DNA of 5,972 nucleotides from Christensenella sp. UBA7584. Lineage in GTDB: Bacteria; Bacillota; Clostridia; Christensenellales; UBA1242. Positions 5,444 to 5,972 of this stretch are shown one piece after another; position 1 is the stretch's first letter, and each line of letters begins with the position of its first letter. Under the pieces are notes generated by a model. That model saw nothing but the letters and a program-made list of their open reading frames with translations. It made no database searches and had not been told where the DNA came from. Location of the stretch: positions 17,697-23,668 of the forward strand of contig DLKQ01000021.1 in assembly GCA_002477805.1 (NCBI GenBank). Direction: 5' to 3'. Made by a program: the position numbers and the translations under genes.

Positions 5444-5972
5444 TTTGTCCTCCTTGATTTATTTCATTTGGCGCACCTCCTGTTTGTCCAGCTTTAATGG
5501 CCGAAATCATATTTCCGTTTAATAGATATAAATCTCCACCCTGGTCGCTAGGTATCTTATTCATATCTTCTAATGCTCGGATTTCATTTGCACTCATCCA
5601 ACCATTTTGTCTGGCAATTGCATAACCACTCATGCGTGAATTAAAGTCGCCACGCATAAGTCCGTTGACATTAAACCTTGCATAATAAATAGTCTTTTCT
5701 TCATCGTTCAATAACGAACGAGTGATTGCTTGTTCCCATCTTGCTATCCAAGGTCTTATTGTATGAACAACAAAGTCAATGCTTTGGTGTTCAATATTAC
5801 TGAATGTGCTTCGTGATAAGTCGCCTATCATATGTGGTGGAACACGAAATATTCGACAAATTTCATTTATTTGGAATGCTCTTGTTTGCAAAAATTGACT
5901 ATCTTCTGGACTCATTCCAATTTCGTGGTACTTCATTCCCTCTTCCAAAACTGCTACTTTGTGAGAGTTTTG
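5418..5972 (-). CDS. Phage portal protein, HK97 type (C-terminal part, cut by window edge)
   Basis: The frame is open from the window end to a TGA at 5418-5420, giving 184 visible residues of a protein usually near 400 aa. It begins mid-protein with 'QNSHKVAVLEEGMKYHEIGMS'. The most conserved block of the Phage_portal family follows: 'EICRIFRVPPHMIGDLSRST' and 'FSNIEHQSIDFVVHTIRPW', then 'WEQAI'. The portal forms the twelve-subunit ring at one capsid vertex through which DNA enters and leaves. A TTG at 5948 is not the true start, because conserved portal sequence continues upstream of it. The C-terminus is a Gly/Gln/Asn-rich tail (for example 'GGAPNEINQGGQNG'), common in portals. The last 26 bases overlap the protease start, so the two are probably translationally coupled. 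Confidence 0.9.
   Translation of the reverse strand, partial: QNSHKVAVLEEGMKYHEIGMSPEDSQFLQTRAFQINEICRIFRVPPHMIGDLSRSTFSNIEHQSIDFVVHTIRPWIARWEQAITRSLLNDEEKTIYYARFNVNGLMRGDFNSRMSGYAIARQNGWMSANEIRALEDMNKIPSDQGGDLYLLNGNMISAIKAGQTGGAPNEINQGGQNGTEQNGN

Overview
The window looks like part of the chromosome of a low-GC Gram-positive bacterium (Bacillota) holding the structural-gene block of a decayed HK97-type tailed prophage. The grounds are AT-rich intergenic DNA, strong AGGAGG-type ribosome binding sites, sigma-A-like promoters, a lipobox lipoprotein and Firmicutes-type phage head genes. The standard bacterial code fits: tryptophans are TGG, the portal gene ends in TGA, and most other genes end in TAA. 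The genus cannot be named from this sequence.

Left part (1-1834): two host-type cell-envelope genes on the minus strand. Each has its own recognisable promoter. They are a 292-aa protein with one N-terminal membrane anchor (33-911) and a 190-aa lipoprotein (1146-1718). A good intrinsic terminator (1078-1106) ends the lipoprotein unit before the promoter of the membrane protein.

Middle part (about 1980-2423): a small graveyard of broken genes. On the plus strand lie the frameshifted, truncated start of a probable flavin reductase-like gene (1984-2119) and a truncated 37-codon start of an unknown, possibly surface-protein, gene (2258-2371). The latter runs head-on into a truncated 30-codon phage gene on the minus strand (2331-2423). 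The prophage/host or deletion junction therefore lies near 2331-2371.

Right part (2331-5972, all minus strand): a head-morphogenesis operon in canonical order. In transcription order it holds the portal (entering from beyond the window), the prohead protease, the HK97-fold major capsid protein, a 131-aa putative decoration or accessory protein, a gp6-like head-tail connector, a head-closure/adaptor protein, and the truncated start of the next gene. Genes are tightly packed with short gaps or overlaps, and no internal terminator or promoter was seen. The portal would form the DNA entry vertex, the protease would remove the capsid delta domain, the capsid would build the shell, and the connectors would join head to tail. 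No tail, lysis or integration gene is visible.

The most notable observation is a single in-frame TAA at codon 53 of the major capsid gene, inside the N-terminal delta (scaffolding) domain. The frame is otherwise open from an RBS-supported ATG at 4798 to the normal stop at 3488. A one-base CAA-to-TAA change would explain it. With the truncated downstream gene, it suggests a defective prophage. I did not find a convincing new defence or mobile system here.
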